From Bacteroidota bacterium (GTDB lineage Bacteria; Bacteroidota; Bacteroidia; Chitinophagales; Chitinophagaceae), in assembly GCA_023423835.1 (NCBI GenBank), contig JAFAEW010000053.1, positions 23,458 to 87,457 on the forward strand: 64,000 bases of DNA. The letters are read 5' to 3'. Below are positions 35,189 through 44,262 of this stretch, piece after piece. Each line of letters opens with the position of its first letter. Positions within the stretch are counted from its first letter, which is position 1. The notes under the pieces were generated by a model that did no database searches, was not told where the DNA came from, and saw only the letters and a list, made by a program, of their open reading frames with translations. Both the position numbers and the translations under genes were made by a program.

Positions 35189-38100
35189 ATGAAGGCATTA
35201 AAAGACATCCGCGAAAATTTTAAGGAGTTTAAGCCTACTACCTGGAGTATCAGGAATAAAACTTCCATTTACCTGCTGATCATCTTTCTAAGTGTTGCAG
35301 GCATATTTCAATTCATAACGCTTCCCAAAGAGCAGTTTCCTGATATTGTAATTCCTACCATCATTGTTCAAACCATCGATGTCGGAAATTCACCTAAGGA
35401 TATCGAAAATCTCGTTACGAAGCCGATTGAAAAGCAGATCAAGGGAATTACCGGGGCAAAGATTAATAAGACAACGAGCAATTCCCTGCAGGACTATTCT
35501 GTAATTGTGGTGGAATTCAGCACCGATGTTAAAACAGACGTTGCACTGCAGAAGGTAAAAGACGCGGTGGACAAAGCAAGAACAGATTTGCCGACCGATC
35601 TTACACAGGAACCGAACGTGTTGGAGGTGAGTATGTCTGAACAACCGATCATGTACGTCAATGTCAGCGGCAATTACGATATGATGCGGTTGAAGGAATA
35701 TGCGGAAGACCTTCAGGATAAGCTGGAAGAACTGGCCGAACTTACGAGGGTTGATATTGTGGGCGCACCGGAAAGAGAATTTCAGATCAACGTCGATAAC
35801 TATAGAATGCAGAGCGCAGGCATCACCTTCAATGATATCGCCACTGCCGTTCAGTATGAAAATATGGACATATCTGCCGGTCAGCTCGATGTTGGAAACA
35901 TGAAACGTAATCTCCAGTTGAAAGGTCAACTGAAAACCGCTTACGACATTGAAAAGATCGTCTTACGCAATTTCAACGGACAACCGATCTATCTGAAAGA
36001 TATTGCCACCATCAAGGATACAGTGAAAGAAAATGAGAGCTATGCGCGGCTCGACGGTAAAAATGTAATTACACTCAACGTCATCAAACGGGCAGGAGAA
36101 AATCTCATTCAAACTTCAGATGATGTAAAGCAGCTTGTTCATGAGTTGAAGGCGACCAGCTTCCCCAAAGATCTTGATGTGGTGATTACCGGTGACACGA
36201 GTATTGCCACCCGTACCTCATTCAATGATCTGGTAAATTCGATTGTTATTGGATTTATTCTCGTGTTGATCATTCTCATGTTTTTCATGGGAGTTACCAA
36301 CGCGTTTTTCGTGGCGCTTTCGGTTCCGCTTAGCATGTTTGTCGCCTTCGTGTTTTTGCCGGGGGCAGAAGTGATAACGGGCGGAAATGTATCGCTCAAC
36401 TTTATCGTGCTTTTCGCACTCTTATTCGGATTGGGAATCATCGTAGATGATGCAATCGTGGTAATTGAAAACACTCACCGGATATTTATGGAAGGAAAAG
36501 GAAAGATCAGTTCTACCGATTCAGCCATAATTGCTGCCGGCGAAGTCTTTATCCCGGTATTGGCGGGAACGCTTACCACTTTGGCGCCTTTTTTCCCGTT
36601 GCTTTTCTGGCCGGGAATCATCGGGAAGTTCATGATTTACCTTCCTACAATGCTGATTTTCACGCTTACGGCTTCCCTGTTGGTTGCCTTTATCATGAAT
36701 CCGGTTTTTGCAGTGGATTTCATGAACCACCCGGAAAGTGAACACCAGCAGAAAAAAAGTGCGATTTTCAGAAAACCTGTCTTCTGGATATTGGTGCTCA
36801 TCGGCATCGTGCTCGATATTATTGGAGCGGGCTACATGGGTGTATCTACCGCGAGCGCCGCGGTAAGCGGTTATGAAGATGTGAGCAGTGCTTCAGACAG
36901 CCTTTCGTCTTCCTTTTTCTTTTTCGGAAACCTGCTGCTTTTCTTCGCACTGCTGATAGTATTCAATAAATATGTTTTGGAAGGAATGATCCATTCTTTT
37001 CAAAATTCAGTATTGCCGAAAATCATGACGAGCTATGAAAAACTTCTGCGGTGGTCCCTGAAAGGGTGGCGGCCGGTTTGGTTGCTTGTAGGTACTTTTG
37101 GGCTTTTGATCCTGACGCTGATGATATTTTTCGGATCGGTGAATTCGGGCAGAGTGCCGATCGTGTTTTTCCCGTCCGGGGATCCTAATCAGATCTATGT
37201 TTATCTCAAGCTGCCGGTTGGAACCTCTGTTGATTATACCGATTCCATAACGAAAACACTTGAAAACCGGATTTATAAAGTGTTGGATATGGAAAACGGA
37301 AAGGAAAATCCGGTGGTGGAAAGTGTCATCTCAAACGTAGCGATCGGAGCAACCGAACCGATGTCGCAAGACTACGGAACGCATCCCGAACGGGGAAGGA
37401 TACAAATTTCCTTTGTGGAATATGCCAAAAGAGATGGCGTTTCCACTTCACCCTATCTTGATTCTTTAAGGCAGGTTTTAAAAGGCATTCCGGGAGCGGA
37501 AATTACCATTGCGCAGGAGCAAAACGGTCCGCCCACCGATCCGCCCATTAATATTGAAGTATCGGGTGAAAACTTCGATGATCTTACAAAAACAGCAGTA
37601 GCTTTAAAAAACTACCTCGATTCAATTCAGGTTCCGGGTGTTGAAGAACTGAAGATGGATATCGACCTTAAAAATCCGGAAATCTTGCTCACCATCAATC
37701 GGGAACGGGCACTGATTGAAGGGGTATCAACCGCTCAGATCGGTCAGGAAATAAGAACGGCACTATTCGGAAGAGAAGTTTCAAAAATTAAGGAGGGAGA
37801 AGACGAGTACAAGATTCAGTTGCGCAATAATAAACTTCAGCGCGACGATCTTTCCAGCCTTCTGAATATGAACGTCACCTTCAGAGACATGGGAAGCGGA
37901 GGCGCCATCAAAAATGTGCCCATCAGCAGTCTAGTAAATGTGGATTATACAAGCACTCTCGGAAGTGTAAAGCGTAAAAATCAAAAGCGGGTCATCACCC
38001 TTACATCCAATGTATTAAGTGGTTATACCCCCACGGCCGTGAACCAGGTGATTGCACAAAAAATTCAAAGCTTTAATGCGAGACCCGATGATATCAATAT

Positions 38101-38866
38101 TCAGCAGACCGGGGAAGGCGAGCAACAGGCCGAAACCGCATCCTTTCTTGGAAAAGCACTCGTGATTGCCCTGATGCTCATTCTCCTCATTCTCGTTTTA
38201 CAGTTTAATTCCATCAGCAAGCCGGTAATCATCTTAACGGAAATCCTGTTCAGCGTCATCGGTGTATTATTGGGATTTGCCCTTACGGGAATGACGGTAT
38301 CGGTGGTAATGACCGGAATCGGAATTGTAGGATTGGCGGGCATTGTAGTGAAAAACGGTATTCTGGTAATAGAATTTGCCGATGAATTGCGAATGAGAGG
38401 ACTGAAAACGAGGGAAGCGGTTATCCAGGCAGGAAAGATCCGTATAGTACCCGTGATGCTAACGGCATTGGCGGCTATATTGGCACTGATCCCGCTGGCT
38501 GTAGGCTTCAACATCAATTTCATCACGCTCTTCTCTCAACTTAATCCGCATATATTTTTCGGAGGCGACAATGTGGTGTTTTGGAAACCGTTGTCCTGGA
38601 CCATCATTTTCGGACTGGCCTTCGCGTTTTTCATGACGTTGATCATCGTGCCGGCCATGTACCTCATTTCAGAAAGGCTGAAGCGACCAATGCGCAATGC
38701 TTATGGGGGAAAATGGATCAGCATCCTGGGAATTCCACCATTGACCTTCCTCTTTATTCCGTTGATGTTTATCACCATGTTCAAACATCTGAGGGATAAA
38801 AGAAGGCGGGAGCAAACGGTTGATCCGCGTACAACCAATGCCGCATTCACCGGAAGCTGGTTTTAA
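35189..38866 (+). CDS. RND-family multidrug efflux permease
   Basis: An inner-membrane pump of 1225 residues of the AcrB/MexB class. Seen: N-terminal helix FLSVAGIFQFITLPKEQFPDIVIPTIIV, the porter-domain repeats, and the proton-relay helix 4 region LFALLFGLGIIVDDAIVVIENTHR with its adjacent aspartates. The second half contains GFALTGMTVSVVMTGIGIVGLAGIVVKNGILVIEF. Between the two halves (~510-630) it carries an insertion with two further hydrophobic stretches (KPVFWILVLIGIVLDIIGAGYMG and SFFFFGNLLLFFALLIVF). Compared with AcrB (~1050) the extra length is mainly this insert and the C-terminal tail. A terminator follows. Confidence 0.93.
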   Translation: MKALKDIRENFKEFKPTTWSIRNKTSIYLLIIFLSVAGIFQFITLPKEQFPDIVIPTIIVQTIDVGNSPKDIENLVTKPIEKQIKGITGAKINKTTSNSLQDYSVIVVEFSTDVKTDVALQKVKDAVDKARTDLPTDLTQEPNVLEVSMSEQPIMYVNVSGNYDMMRLKEYAEDLQDKLEELAELTRVDIVGAPEREFQINVDNYRMQSAGITFNDIATAVQYENMDISAGQLDVGNMKRNLQLKGQLKTAYDIEKIVLRNFNGQPIYLKDIATIKDTVKENESYARLDGKNVITLNVIKRAGENLIQTSDDVKQLVHELKATSFPKDLDVVITGDTSIATRTSFNDLVNSIVIGFILVLIILMFFMGVTNAFFVALSVPLSMFVAFVFLPGAEVITGGNVSLNFIVLFALLFGLGIIVDDAIVVIENTHRIFMEGKGKISSTDSAIIAAGEVFIPVLAGTLTTLAPFFPLLFWPGIIGKFMIYLPTMLIFTLTASLLVAFIMNPVFAVDFMNHPESEHQQKKSAIFRKPVFWILVLIGIVLDIIGAGYMGVSTASAAVSGYEDVSSASDSLSSSFFFFGNLLLFFALLIVFNKYVLEGMIHSFQNSVLPKIMTSYEKLLRWSLKGWRPVWLLVGTFGLLILTLMIFFGSVNSGRVPIVFFPSGDPNQIYVYLKLPVGTSVDYTDSITKTLENRIYKVLDMENGKENPVVESVISNVAIGATEPMSQDYGTHPERGRIQISFVEYAKRDGVSTSPYLDSLRQVLKGIPGAEITIAQEQNGPPTDPPINIEVSGENFDDLTKTAVALKNYLDSIQVPGVEELKMDIDLKNPEILLTINRERALIEGVSTAQIGQEIRTALFGREVSKIKEGEDEYKIQLRNNKLQRDDLSSLLNMNVTFRDMGSGGAIKNVPISSLVNVDYTSTLGSVKRKNQKRVITLTSNVLSGYTPTAVNQVIAQKIQSFNARPDDINIQQTGEGEQQAETASFLGKALVIALMLILLILVLQFNSISKPVIILTEILFSVIGVLLGFALTGMTVSVVMTGIGIVGLAGIVVKNGILVIEFADELRMRGLKTREAVIQAGKIRIVPVMLTALAAILALIPLAVGFNINFITLFSQLNPHIFFGGDNVVFWKPLSWTIIFGLAFAFFMTLIIVPAMYLISERLKRPMRNAYGGKWISILGIPPLTFLFIPLMFITMFKHLRDKRRREQTVDPRTTNAAFTGSWF

Positions 38867-38887
38867 TAAAACGACAATAAACTTCAG

Positions 38888-38915
38888 GCCGTCCGCGAGG
38901 ACGGCTTTTTGTTTT
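38888..38915 (+). terminator. terminator of the efflux operon
   Basis: GCCGTCC-GCGA-GGACGGC is a perfect 7-bp stem followed by TTTTTGTTTT: a textbook intrinsic terminator 21 nt after the RND stop. Confidence 0.92.
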
Positions 38916-39004
38916 CGGCGCTTGGCCGCAAAAGAATTTTTATGTTTTGTTTTGAACAATTTTCCTATATTGAGCCGGCAAATTTTTTCTACCCCCGTTT
39001 TAAC

Positions 39005-39898
39005 ATGAGAAAAGTTTCTGACAGAAGAAAGGCCATAAAGAATTTACTTGCCGGTTCAGCAGCTATTTCAGCTTCTGCCTTGTTTCCGGCAATAGCAAAA
39101 TCTGAAACCAAAAAACAAGCGGAATTCAAATTGAAAGGAAATATTAATCATTCAGTTTGTCAGTGGACGTACAACTTTCTCTCCCTGGATGAACTTTGTG
39201 CATTGGTAAAGCAAATAGGATTTGGCGCAATAGATCTGCTTGCGCCAAAAGAATGGGGTGTATTACAAAAACACGGCATTTATTGTTCCATGTGCTATAT
39301 TTCCGGTCCCGTGAGTCTGACCGAAGGCTTCAACCGACCCGAATTTCACAACAATCTGGTTAAAGAATACCTCGATGTTATTCCTCTGATGAAGAAAGCC
39401 GGATATAAAGATGTAATTTGCTTCAGTGGAAATCGCAACGGCATGGACGATGAAACCGGGCTGAAAAACTGCGTAACCGGCCTGCAAAAAATTCTGCCCG
39501 CGGCGGAAAAAAACGGGATAACGGTTCACATGGAATTGCTGAATAGTAAGATTGATCACAAAGATTATATGTGCGATCGTACCTCCTGGGGTGTAGAACT
39601 TTGTAAAAGGCTGGGAAGCCCCAATTTCAAACTGCTGTACGACATTTACCATATGCAGGTTGATGAGGGAGATGTGATCAGAACGATCCGGGAGAATAAC
39701 CGCTACATCGGTCATTATCATACGGCCGGCGTTCCCGGAAGGCATGAAATCAGCGATCAGCAGGAACTGTTTTATCCGGCAATTATGAGGGCGATACTCG
39801 ACACGGGCTTTAAGGGTTTTGTGGCGCAGGAATTCATCCCTGCGGGAGAAGACAAGGCGGCTTCTCTGAAAGAGGCAATATCAATTTGTGACGTTTAA
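39005..39898 (+). CDS. Tat-exported sugar isomerase/epimerase-like TIM-barrel protein
   Basis: A protein of 297 residues. The N-terminus MRKVSDRRKAIKNLLAGSAAISASALFPAIAKS is a twin-arginine signal. The rest is an AP-endonuclease-2-type TIM barrel as in hydroxypyruvate isomerase and related sugar isomerases: HMELLNSKIDHKDYMCDR, FKLLYDIYHMQVDEGDVI, IGHYHTAGVPGRHEISD and GFVAQEFIPAGED place the metal-binding Glu, Asp, His and Glu in family order. It is the first gene of the GMC oxidoreductase module, 46 bp before GMC1. Acting on an oxidised sugar from the dehydrogenase is inference. Confidence 0.85.
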   Translation: MRKVSDRRKAIKNLLAGSAAISASALFPAIAKSETKKQAEFKLKGNINHSVCQWTYNFLSLDELCALVKQIGFGAIDLLAPKEWGVLQKHGIYCSMCYISGPVSLTEGFNRPEFHNNLVKEYLDVIPLMKKAGYKDVICFSGNRNGMDDETGLKNCVTGLQKILPAAEKNGITVHMELLNSKIDHKDYMCDRTSWGVELCKRLGSPNFKLLYDIYHMQVDEGDVIRTIRENNRYIGHYHTAGVPGRHEISDQQELFYPAIMRAILDTGFKGFVAQEFIPAGEDKAASLKEAISICDV

Positions 39899-39944
39899 CC
39901 AAAAATAAATAGTTTATCATTTCCATTAAATAAAAACAATTCAA

Positions 39945-41624
39945 ATGGCCGACAATGTTTATGATGCCATCGTCATTGGCTCGGGAATAAGTGGCGGATG
40001 GGCTGCTAAAGAACTGTGTGAGAAAGGATTGAAGACCATCATGCTTGAAAGAGGAAAAGACATCAAGCATGTTAAGGATTACCCAAGTGCCACCAAGGAA
40101 GCCTGGGATTTTCCGCATCGGGGAACGAGAACACAGCAGATGATTAAGGATTATCCTGTTCTGAAAAGAGATTACCCGCTGAATGAAACCAACCTCGACT
40201 GGTGGTGCAGTGATAAAGATTCTCCTTATACCGAAATAAAAAGATTCGACTGGTTTAGAGGTTATCATGTGGGTGGCCGCTCCCTGATGTGGGGAAGACA
40301 GAGTTACCGGCTTAGCAATCTCGATTTTGAAGCAAACGCAAGAGATGGAATCGCTGTTGACTGGCCGGTGCGCTATGAAGAGATTGCGCCCTGGTATGAT
40401 TACGTAGAAAGATTTGCCGGAATAAGCGGATCGAAGGAAGGACTGCCGCAATTGCCGGATGGACAATTCCTGCCGCCAATGCAACTGAATTGTGTTGAAA
40501 AGGATGTTGCCGCCCGGATCAAAGATCATTATAAGGGCACACGCCATATGATCATCGGACGTACTGCCCACGTAACCGCACCGCTTCCCGGTCGCGAACA
40601 GTGTCAATACCGCAACAAATGCTGGGTAGGATGTCCGTTTGGCGGATATTTCAGTACACAATCTTCTACCCTGCCGGCAGCGGAAAAAACCGGTAACCTC
40701 ACGCTTCGTCCCTGGAGTATCGTTACCAAAATATTATACGATAAAGACAAGAAAAGGGCAACCGGTGTGGAAGTTTTGGATGCAGAAACCAATAAGACGT
40801 ACACCTACTATGCGAAGATCATTTTCTTAAATGCATCTGCCCTCAACAGCGCCTGGGTTTTATTGAATTCAGCTACCGATGTCTGGCCGGATGGATTAGG
40901 AAGCAGCAGCGGCGAATTAGGTCACAATGTAATGGATCATCACCTTGGTGTAGGCGCCGGTGGAACGGTAGAAGGATATGAAGACAAATATTACTTTGGT
41001 CGCAGAGCCAATGGCTTTTATATTCCAAGGTACCGCAATCTCTTTGGTGATAAGCGCGATTACCTGCGCGGTTTCGGATACCAGGGCGGTGGTAGCCGCC
41101 AGGGATGGTCGAGAGAAATTGCGGAATTGTCTATCGGAGCCGGATTGAAAGAAGCATTATCCTATCCCGGACAATGGACAATTGGAATGGGCGGATTTGG
41201 AGAAACCCTTCCGTATCATGAAAATTATGTAAAACTCGATAAAACGCGAACCGATAAATGGGGATTGAATATCCTGGCCATCGATGTGGAATACAAGGAA
41301 AACGAAAAGAAGATGCGCAAGGATATGATGGAAGATGCGAAGGAAATGCTCGAAGCCGCCGGCGTGAAGAATGTTAACGGCTGGGAAGGCGATGGTACAC
41401 TCGGCCGCGGTATCCACGAAATGGGAACAGCCAGGATGGGAAAAGATCCCAAGACTTCTGTTCTGAACAAATGGAACCAGGTTTGGGATGCTCCGAACGT
41501 ATTTGTAACCGACGGTTCGTTTATGACCAGTGCTGCCTGTCACAATCCGTCACTCGGATATATGGCGTTTACAGCAAGAGCGGCTGATTATGCCGTAAAA
41601 GAATTGAAGAAAATGAACTTATAG
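39945..41624 (+). CDS. GMC-family sugar oxidoreductase, copy 1
   Basis: An FAD-dependent glucose-methanol-choline oxidoreductase of 559 residues, most like the large subunit of gluconate-2- or glucoside-3-dehydrogenases. Seen: Rossmann loop IVIGSGISGGWAAKELCEKGLK, GGRSLMWGRQSYRLS, a Cys cluster QCQYRNKCWVGCPFGGYF, FLNASALNSAWVLLNS and the C-terminal catalytic region IHEMGTARMG (His491) plus ACHNPSLGYMAFTARAA (His533, Asn534). It has no signal peptide, consistent with export in complex with the Tat-bearing subunit 3 encoded downstream. Its stop is 1 bp before GMC2. Confidence 0.9.
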   Translation: MADNVYDAIVIGSGISGGWAAKELCEKGLKTIMLERGKDIKHVKDYPSATKEAWDFPHRGTRTQQMIKDYPVLKRDYPLNETNLDWWCSDKDSPYTEIKRFDWFRGYHVGGRSLMWGRQSYRLSNLDFEANARDGIAVDWPVRYEEIAPWYDYVERFAGISGSKEGLPQLPDGQFLPPMQLNCVEKDVAARIKDHYKGTRHMIIGRTAHVTAPLPGREQCQYRNKCWVGCPFGGYFSTQSSTLPAAEKTGNLTLRPWSIVTKILYDKDKKRATGVEVLDAETNKTYTYYAKIIFLNASALNSAWVLLNSATDVWPDGLGSSSGELGHNVMDHHLGVGAGGTVEGYEDKYYFGRRANGFYIPRYRNLFGDKRDYLRGFGYQGGGSRQGWSREIAELSIGAGLKEALSYPGQWTIGMGGFGETLPYHENYVKLDKTRTDKWGLNILAIDVEYKENEKKMRKDMMEDAKEMLEAAGVKNVNGWEGDGTLGRGIHEMGTARMGKDPKTSVLNKWNQVWDAPNVFVTDGSFMTSAACHNPSLGYMAFTARAADYAVKELKKMNL

Positions 41625-41625
41625 A

Positions 41626-43359
41626 ATGCCCGGCGATTCCACCCATATCAACATAAACTCCAGAGGTAAGACAAAAAATACCTTTGATGCTATCGTTGTG
41701 GGATCCGGAATAAGCGGCGGCTGGGCCGCAAAGGAGTTGTGCGATAAAGGACTGAAAACCCTCGTTTTGGAAAGAGGAAGGAATATCGTTCATAATAAAG
41801 ATTATCCAACGGCAAATATGGACGTGTGGCAATTTCCGCACCGCGGTACGATGCCAAAAGATTTTGTGGATGCGAATCCTCTTATCACAAAGGCAGCCGG
41901 ATTTGGAGAAGATACCGCGCATTTCTTTATTCGTGATCACGATCATCCCTATGTGCAGGACAAACCTTTTGATTGGATCAGAGGTTATCAGGTTGGCGGA
42001 AAGTCTTTGATTTGGGGAAGGGCCTGTCCGCGGTGGAGCAAATACGAATTTATCAATCCACACCGGTTCGGATATGGCATCGAATGGCCGGTAACTTACG
42101 AGGAGATTGCGCCCTGGTATGGCTATGTTGAAAGATTTGCCGGCATTTGCGGCAATAATGACGGCCTCGAGACCATGCCCGATGGCGATTATCTTCCTCC
42201 GTTTGAGATGAATTGCGTGGAAAAAGATATGCAGCGAAGGATTCGGGATCGGTTTCCCGATCGTTTTATGATCCAGGGAAGATGGGCGCAGCTTACCGAT
42301 CCGCAGCAAGTTCATTATGATCAGGGAAGAGGAAAATGTCTGGCAAGGGATCGCTGTATGCGGGGATGTCCGTATGGCGGATATTTCAGTTCGGTTTCAT
42401 CCACACTTCCCTGGGCAGCAAAAACCGGAAACCTTACGATCCGGCCATTTTCAGTGGTGCATTCCATCATTTACGATGAAAAAAAAGGAAAGGCAACCGG
42501 CGTACGGATTATCGATTCGGAAACCATGCAGGCTACAGAGTATTTTGCAAACGTAATTTTTCTGAACGCATCGGCCTTAAACAGTTGCCTGATATTGCTC
42601 AACAGCATCTGCAACCGTTTTCCAGATGGATTTGCAAATGATAATGGCCTTTTGGGAAAATATGTCTGCTTTCAAAATTACCGCGCCTCCCTCAACGGAG
42701 AGGTGGAAGGATACGAAGATAAATATTATTATGGCCGGAGAACCGCGGAATGCATGATGGCAAATTTTCGGAATGTTCATAAAAATGACCAGGATTTTGT
42801 GGGCGGATATATGTCCTTCATGGGCGCCTGGAGGGAAAGAGGAAAAGAAACGGTCTCGCAACCTGAAATTGGTGGAGCCTTCAAAACGGCCTTATCAGAG
42901 CCCGGCGGCTGGAAAGTCTATATGTATATTCAGGGTGAAACCATTCCCAAAGCATCCAACTCCGTACGGTTAAGCAGAAGCGAAAAAGACCGTTGGGATA
43001 TTCCATTACTACGAATGGAAGTTGATTATGACGACAATGACGAACGGATGTTGAAGGACTATTTTCAAACCGGAACGGAAATACTGGAAGCCGCCGGTGT
43101 GAAAAATATTTCTTCCTATGATAATCATTGGGCACCGGGAAGAGATATTCATGAGATGGGAGGTTGCCGAATGGGAAAAGATCCGGAAACGTCTTTACTC
43201 AATGGATGGAATCAATTTCATCACTGTAAAAACGTTTTTGTTACCGATGGAGCCTGTATGACAAGCACCGGAAATCAAAGCCCATCTATCCTTTATATGG
43301 CGTTTACGGCGCGGGCCGCCAACTATGCCGTGGAGGAATTGAAAAAGGGAAATTTGTAA
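41626..43359 (+). CDS. GMC-family sugar oxidoreductase, copy 2
   Basis: A protein of 577 residues, a paralogue of copy 1 with the same order: IVVGSGISGGWAAKELCDKGLK, GGKSLIWGRACPRWS, CLARDRCMRGCPYGGYF, FLNASALNSCLILLNS and IHEMGGCRMG (His509). The last catalytic block reads TGNQSPSILYMAFTARAA: Gln551-Ser552 replace the His-Asn of copy 1, so the active site differs and the enzyme may have another substrate or a structural role. No signal peptide. Together with copy 1 and subunit 3 it probably forms a periplasmic dehydrogenase. Confidence 0.88.
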   Translation: MPGDSTHININSRGKTKNTFDAIVVGSGISGGWAAKELCDKGLKTLVLERGRNIVHNKDYPTANMDVWQFPHRGTMPKDFVDANPLITKAAGFGEDTAHFFIRDHDHPYVQDKPFDWIRGYQVGGKSLIWGRACPRWSKYEFINPHRFGYGIEWPVTYEEIAPWYGYVERFAGICGNNDGLETMPDGDYLPPFEMNCVEKDMQRRIRDRFPDRFMIQGRWAQLTDPQQVHYDQGRGKCLARDRCMRGCPYGGYFSSVSSTLPWAAKTGNLTIRPFSVVHSIIYDEKKGKATGVRIIDSETMQATEYFANVIFLNASALNSCLILLNSICNRFPDGFANDNGLLGKYVCFQNYRASLNGEVEGYEDKYYYGRRTAECMMANFRNVHKNDQDFVGGYMSFMGAWRERGKETVSQPEIGGAFKTALSEPGGWKVYMYIQGETIPKASNSVRLSRSEKDRWDIPLLRMEVDYDDNDERMLKDYFQTGTEILEAAGVKNISSYDNHWAPGRDIHEMGGCRMGKDPETSLLNGWNQFHHCKNVFVTDGACMTSTGNQSPSILYMAFTARAANYAVEELKKGNL

Positions 43360-43409
43360 ATCACGCTTTTAAACAAAAATGAAACAATAACATTTAATAA
43401 ATCACCATT

Positions 43410-43976
43410 ATGAATAGAAGAGATGCCTTATCACGTGTTGCTCTCATACTTGGAGGAACCGTTATTGGAGCAGAAGCCTTTTTATCGGGCTGTAAAACCA
43501 AAAAATATGGGGAAAGTCTCAATTTTTCACCCGACGATATCGCTTATCTCGATGAAGTAGCAGAGACCATCCTTCCGGCCACCGACACTCCCGGCGCGAA
43601 AGATGCAAAAGTGGGAGAGTTTATGGCTGTAATCGTGCGGGATTGCTATGATGAAAAAGATCAAAAAACCTTTTTGGAAGGAATGAAAAAGCTTGAAGAT
43701 GCAAGCAAAAAGAAAAACAACAAAACCTTCATGGAAAGTACTGCCGAAGAACGGCACAATCTGCTCGTTGATCTTGATAAAGAAGCCAATGAGTATAAAA
43801 AGAACAAAAAGGGCGATGATCCAAGCCATTATTTTTCGTTGATGAAGCAATTAACCCTTTGGGGATATTTCACCAGTGAGCCCGGAGCAACAAAAGCACT
43901 TCGTTACGTGCCGGTGCCGGGAAGATATGAAGGATGTATTCCTTACAATAAAGGAGATCGCGCCTGGGCAACCTAA
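43410..43976 (+). CDS. gluconate 2-dehydrogenase subunit 3-family protein
   Basis: A protein of 188 residues. The N-terminus MNRRDALSRVALILGGTVIG has a Tat motif (RRDAL) and leads to a lipobox-like LSGC (~residue 27). The rest is the small helical subunit 3 fold: DIAYLDEVAETILPATDTPGAKDAKVGEFM, then a helical region and a WGYFTSEPGATKALRY tail. In related dehydrogenases this subunit carries the GMC subunit through the Tat pathway and anchors it. It closes the four-gene module. Confidence 0.85.
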   Translation: MNRRDALSRVALILGGTVIGAEAFLSGCKTKKYGESLNFSPDDIAYLDEVAETILPATDTPGAKDAKVGEFMAVIVRDCYDEKDQKTFLEGMKKLEDASKKKNNKTFMESTAEERHNLLVDLDKEANEYKKNKKGDDPSHYFSLMKQLTLWGYFTSEPGATKALRYVPVPGRYEGCIPYNKGDRAWAT

Positions 43977-44019
43977 TGGTTGAAAACTTGGACTTGCAGG
44001 CGCTTTTCGGTTGTCGTTC

Positions 44020-44051
44020 AATAGTCGTGGGGTTACTACCCCGCGACTATT
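44020..44051. other. strong hairpin between convergent genes
   Basis: AATAGTCGTGGGGT-TACT-ACCCCGCGACTATT forms a 14-bp stem with one G-T wobble. It overlaps the stop codon of the minus-strand gene ending at 44047, and there is no clear T-run on either side. It probably ends or stabilises one or both converging transcripts. Confidence 0.7.
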
Positions 44052-44262
44052 CCGCTTCCTTTATATCCTCTTTGTCGGGTTCAATATCGTCATTTCCGGG
44101 TTTTGAATAGGATGGCGGATCACTTGCAGGAAATGATTGCTCAATTTCGTTATCGATCTTTTGTTCTACTGTCTTTTTCAGTGGCTCCCCGTTAATTTCG
44201 ATTTTGGGACCTTCTTTTTTCTGATCTGAACCTGCGCCGGTTTTATTTTCATCAAATTCCAT
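44047..44262 (-). CDS. small acidic protein with an SFPASDPPS motif
   Basis: A protein of 71 residues, hydrophilic and acidic (MEFDENKTGAGSDQKKEGPK...). The short motif EQSFPASDPPSYS recurs in small uncharacterised bacterial proteins, in my recollection, but no function is known. No signal or helix. The start at 44262 is preferred over 44322, which would add a hydrophobic, Cys-containing N-terminus unlike the rest. Its stop lies within a strong hairpin. Confidence 0.7.
   Translation of the reverse strand: MEFDENKTGAGSDQKKEGPKIEINGEPLKKTVEQKIDNEIEQSFPASDPPSYSKPGNDDIEPDKEDIKEAE

Noticed and set aside
35390..35929. 179-codon minus-strand frame inside the RND pump gene
   Set aside because: Antisense to a clear RND transporter, with no family features of its own.
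39834..40661. 275-codon minus-strand frame over GMC1, and a 248-codon one over GMC2 (41569-42315)
   Set aside because: Both lie antisense to strongly supported GMC genes and resemble each other only because the GMCs are paralogues.
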